From Kushneria aurantia DSM 21353 (GTDB taxonomy: Bacteria; Pseudomonadota; Gammaproteobacteria; Pseudomonadales; Halomonadaceae): DNA of 64,000 nucleotides. The position numbers and the translations under genes were made by a program. Shown piece after piece: positions 61,361-64,000 of this stretch. The notes beneath the pieces were generated by a model. That model was given only the letters and a program-made list of their open reading frames with translations, was not told the DNA's origin and searched no databases. Each line of letters starts with the position of its first letter. Position 1 is the first letter of the stretch. The stretch spans positions 124,001 to 188,000 of the forward strand of contig NZ_KB907865.1 of NCBI RefSeq assembly GCF_000382245.1, written 5' to 3'.

Positions 61361-63004
61361 TCAACCTTTCCACCAGACGAATTCCGGGAACATATAGGCC
61401 ATCAATCCGCCCAGCGGCACGGTACGCTGCATACCGCCAAGCCGCGTGTCGTAGCCATCGATGTCGCTCAGAAATACCGGAATGCCGATGCCGCCCTCGT
61501 CGTGAATCAGCGTCTGCATGTCGGCATACATCTGCCTGCGGGTCGCGGCGTCGGGCTCACTGCGCGAAGCGATCAGAAGCTGATCAAACTTCTCATTGTG
61601 CCAACCGGACTCGTTCCATGGCGCGCTGGAGAGGAAGAACTGCGAGAGCAGAATGTTGGCCGTGGGACGCGGATTGATATTGCCAAAGCCCAGTGGATGC
61701 TTCATCCAGTGATTGGACCAGTAGCCATCCGCCGGAACCCGGTTGAGCGCCAGCTGCAGTCCGGCGCGCGACGCCGACTGCTGCAGGAACTGCCCCATCT
61801 CCTCGGAATAGCTGGCCGCCGGAGAGACCACCAGCGGCACCCTGGCGCCATCCAGGCCGGCCTTTTTCAGCAGCGAAGCGGCGCGATCGGGGTCGTATTC
61901 GCGCTGCGCCAACCCATCGAAGTAGTAGGGCGTACCGGGCGCGACGGGTTGGTCATTGGCAACCTCGCCATAGCCGCGCAGCGCGACGCGCAGAATCTGA
62001 TCGCGATCGAAGAGATACTTCATCGCTTCGCGGAACTCGGGAGCACTGGTCGGCTGCTGATCAACGCGCATGACCAGATCGGTGTAGTTACCCGAGTTGA
62101 CCGATTTGATGGCACTGCCCTGCGACTGTTCGATACGCCCGGCGTTACGTCCACTGACGCTATTGATCAATTGCACATCACCGGACAGCAGCGCATTGAT
62201 GCGAGCCGACTCGTCGCTGATGCCAACCATCTCGATGCGGTCGAGCCAGGGTCCTCCCCCTTCACGCCAGTAGTTGTCGTTGCGCAGCGCCACGGAGCGC
62301 ACCCCGGGAGTGAACTGCTGGCATACGAAAGGCCCGGTACCATTGCCGCTGGCAAAGTCGCTGGTCCCCTCGGCAACGATCATCATATGCGAGACGGCCA
62401 GAATCGAAGGCAGCTCGATATTGGGCGAGACGAGATTGATTTCGACACGACGGTCGTCGATGGCACGGACGCTGTCGATCTGCTCGGCCATCGACATCAC
62501 CTTTGAACCGGTGTCCGGATCCTTGTGACGCATCAGCGAGAAGACGACATCCTGCGGCGTCAGCGATTTGCCACTATGGAAGGTCACGCCCTGACGCAGC
62601 GTGAAAACCCAACGCCCGCCGTTGTCGGTGGTTTCGAAGGACTCCGCCAGACAGGGCTGCGGCGTCAACTTTTCATCGAATTGGGTAAGTCCGTTGTAGA
62701 AGGTAAAGGCGCGCACATAATCTATGGCGGTGTCGCCCAGAGCGGGATCCAGCGTATCCATGGTCGATGAGGAGTGCGCCGCCACACGGATGCTGCCCCC
62801 TTTTCGCGGCGTGCCGTCGCCCGTCTCACCGGCATAGGCCCCGGGTATGCCGGGCAGACTGCCCAGCCCCGCTGCCGCCAGCCCCCCAATACCCAGCAGT
62901 TTCAGCGCCTCGCGACGGGATAATCCGTTCTGCATGGCACGGTAAACGAGCTGACTCTGCTGCGGGGAAATCAGCTGAGTTTCACAGTTGTCATCGCACT
63001 TCAT
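61361..63004 (-). CDS. ABC transporter substrate-binding protein with twin-arginine signal
   Basis: A 547-residue SBP_bac_5 receptor. It starts with 28 hydrophilic residues, then the twin-arginine motif LSRREALKLLGIGGLAAAGL (Arg30-Arg31) and a cleavage region near GAYAGE. Export is therefore predicted through Tat, in folded form, which is unusual for this family; the four Opp receptors here have ordinary Sec signals. TLRQGVTFHSGKSLTPQDVV and YYFDGLAQREYDPDRA are family stretches. AGGAGAAGG precedes the ATG. It heads the importer operon, just after the FAD oxidase gene. Confidence 0.92.
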   Translation of the reverse strand: MKCDDNCETQLISPQQSQLVYRAMQNGLSRREALKLLGIGGLAAAGLGSLPGIPGAYAGETGDGTPRKGGSIRVAAHSSSTMDTLDPALGDTAIDYVRAFTFYNGLTQFDEKLTPQPCLAESFETTDNGGRWVFTLRQGVTFHSGKSLTPQDVVFSLMRHKDPDTGSKVMSMAEQIDSVRAIDDRRVEINLVSPNIELPSILAVSHMMIVAEGTSDFASGNGTGPFVCQQFTPGVRSVALRNDNYWREGGGPWLDRIEMVGISDESARINALLSGDVQLINSVSGRNAGRIEQSQGSAIKSVNSGNYTDLVMRVDQQPTSAPEFREAMKYLFDRDQILRVALRGYGEVANDQPVAPGTPYYFDGLAQREYDPDRAASLLKKAGLDGARVPLVVSPAASYSEEMGQFLQQSASRAGLQLALNRVPADGYWSNHWMKHPLGFGNINPRPTANILLSQFFLSSAPWNESGWHNEKFDQLLIASRSEPDAATRRQMYADMQTLIHDEGGIGIPVFLSDIDGYDTRLGGMQRTVPLGGLMAYMFPEFVWWKG

Positions 63005-63114
63005 AAGCCTTCTCCTCGCCGAAAGATCGGCATTGTTGTTGATTCGGATACAGCGCTTATCGAACCTGGTACTGTCTTTTCACTGTTGTCGTTTTTTTCC
63101 TGCTCCGGCAGCCC

Positions 63115-64000
63115 TCAGTGAAGGCGATCCTGCAACCGATACCAGCCTCCTGCCAGCGGCAGAAACCAGGGTTTGCCGAAATGCCCCGGAATCGCCCGCC
63201 AGCGCGTTTCCTGCCAGGGAAATTCGTCGCGCTGACCCAGCATCGCCTCGGCCATGAGGCGCCCCATGTGCACCGACATCTGCACACCGTGGCCACTGAA
63301 CCCCATGACGTAGTACATACCCTCGTGGCGACCGGCATGCGGCAGTCGATCGCGACTCATGTCCACCAGTCCGCCCCAGCAGTAATCGAGACGCACACCG
63401 TCCAGTTGGGGGAAGATGGCAACGAGCGCACGGCGCAGAATGTCACCGCTTTTGGCATCGGAGGCGCCACCGGACATGGCAAAGCGAGCACGCCCGCCGA
63501 ACAGCAGCCGATTGTCCGGCGTCAGCCGGAAGTAATTACCGATAATGCGGCTGGTGACACAGGCGCGCCGACCCGGCAGCAGCCGCTGGCACAGCTCAGG
63601 CGACAGCGGCTCGGTAACCACCACGAAACTGCCGACAGGTACCAGCCGGCGGCGAAACCAGCCCAGCGGACCATGCCGGGAGGTACCGGTCGCCAGCAGA
63701 AGATTCTCCGCCTTCACCTCACCTTCCGGCGTGGTCAGCCGAAACCCGCCCGCCTCACGGCAGTAGCCGGTCATCGGCGTGTGCTCAACGATGTGGGCAC
63801 CCTGTTGCGCCGCCGCCTCCGCCAGTCCGACGCCGAAGCGACCCATATGCATCTGACCGCTATTTTTCTGCAGCAATCCGCCGTGAAAATGCGAGGAACC
63901 GATCTCGGCGCGCAGTTCCTGCGCCGTCAAGAGTTCGACATCCGCATCGACGTCGCGCCGTATCGCCTCGCCGCTACGCACCAGCTGCTCGTAATGTGCG
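63115..64000 (-). CDS. FAD-dependent amine/amino-acid oxidase (DAO family), N-terminus cut by window edge
   Basis: The frame is open to base 64000, so the N-terminal FAD-binding glycine motif lies outside; 294 residues are visible. It includes GGLLQKNSGQMHMGRFGVGL, LLLATGTS, IIGNYFRLTPDNRLLFGGRA, YCWGGLVDMSRDRLPH and YYVMGFSGHGVQMS, the FAD-contact end of the DAO fold (gamma-glutamylputrescine oxidase and relatives). Downstream is the twin-arginine binding protein on the same strand (110 bases), so import and oxidation of one amine, opine or peptide are probably linked. Confidence 0.85.
   Translation of the reverse strand, partial: AHYEQLVRSGEAIRRDVDADVELLTAQELRAEIGSSHFHGGLLQKNSGQMHMGRFGVGLAEAAAQQGAHIVEHTPMTGYCREAGGFRLTTPEGEVKAENLLLATGTSRHGPLGWFRRRLVPVGSFVVVTEPLSPELCQRLLPGRRACVTSRIIGNYFRLTPDNRLLFGGRARFAMSGGASDAKSGDILRRALVAIFPQLDGVRLDYCWGGLVDMSRDRLPHAGRHEGMYYVMGFSGHGVQMSVHMGRLMAEAMLGQRDEFPWQETRWRAIPGHFGKPWFLPLAGGWYRLQDRLH

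Overview
The window is 64 kb of GC-rich, gene-dense bacterial chromosome. The gene order xerD-dsbC-hom-thrC-recJ, rpsP-rimM-trmD-rplS with ffh, prfB-lysS and minCDE, together with initiator tRNA, porin and outer-membrane-type export signals, point to a gammaproteobacterium. The Halomonas-like (Halomonadaceae) character is inferred from gene content and order; no phylogeny was run. No CRISPR array, insertion sequence, prophage or rRNA operon was found, and no intergenic gap exceeds 300 bases.

Layout: (1) 1-4.6 kb, minus strand: a drug-type MFS pump cut by the window edge, a small acidic hypothetical protein, lysS, and prfB with its intact +1 frameshift site. (2) 4.8-16.4 kb, plus strand: a peptide ABC transporter locus with four tandem paralogous oligopeptide-binding proteins feeding one OppB/OppC/OppDF transporter. 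A membrane diguanylate cyclase is embedded between the first and second receptors, and its leader is strongly structured. (3) 16.6-24.8 kb, plus strand: an EF-hand lipoprotein, a porin, a MerR-CopA-small membrane protein metal-export unit, an EmrAB-type drug pump and a VOC protein. (4) 24.8-26.3 kb, minus strand: a YitT-type membrane protein and an MntA/HepT toxin-antitoxin pair. (5) 26.3-37.3 kb, minus strand: the conserved block recJ, thrC, hom, dsbC, xerD, rplS, trmD, rimM, rpsP, ffh. A DUF4160/DUF2442 pair sits between hom and thrC, and the DUF4160 gene carries an in-frame TGA.

(6) 37.5-42.1 kb, plus strand: a CcsA-like cytochrome assembly protein, a CorC/HlyC-type CBS protein, and a PepSY-response regulator-histidine kinase operon. 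(7) 42.2-44.7 kb, minus strand: a TetR regulator overlapping an MFS-acyltransferase fusion gene, with two matching palindromes upstream. (8) 44.9-54.9 kb: an SRAP-family protein lacking all of its known catalytic residues, a pitrilysin protease, exonuclease I, minCDE, a large DUF349 coiled-coil protein and initiator tRNA-fMet. (9) 55-64 kb: an Lrp-type regulator, a GNAT acetyltransferase, a 2-hydroxyacid dehydrogenase, and a second peptide/opine-type ABC importer whose binding protein has a twin-arginine signal, ending in an FAD amine oxidase cut by the window edge.

Housekeeping genes form the backbone. The accessory content is dominated by peptide and amine uptake, metal and drug export, and small toxin-antitoxin-like inserts. 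The least conventional items are the structured leader before the diguanylate cyclase, the four-receptor peptide transporter, the catalytically stripped SRAP protein, the MerR regulator lacking its loop cysteines, and the TGA-interrupted DUF4160 gene.
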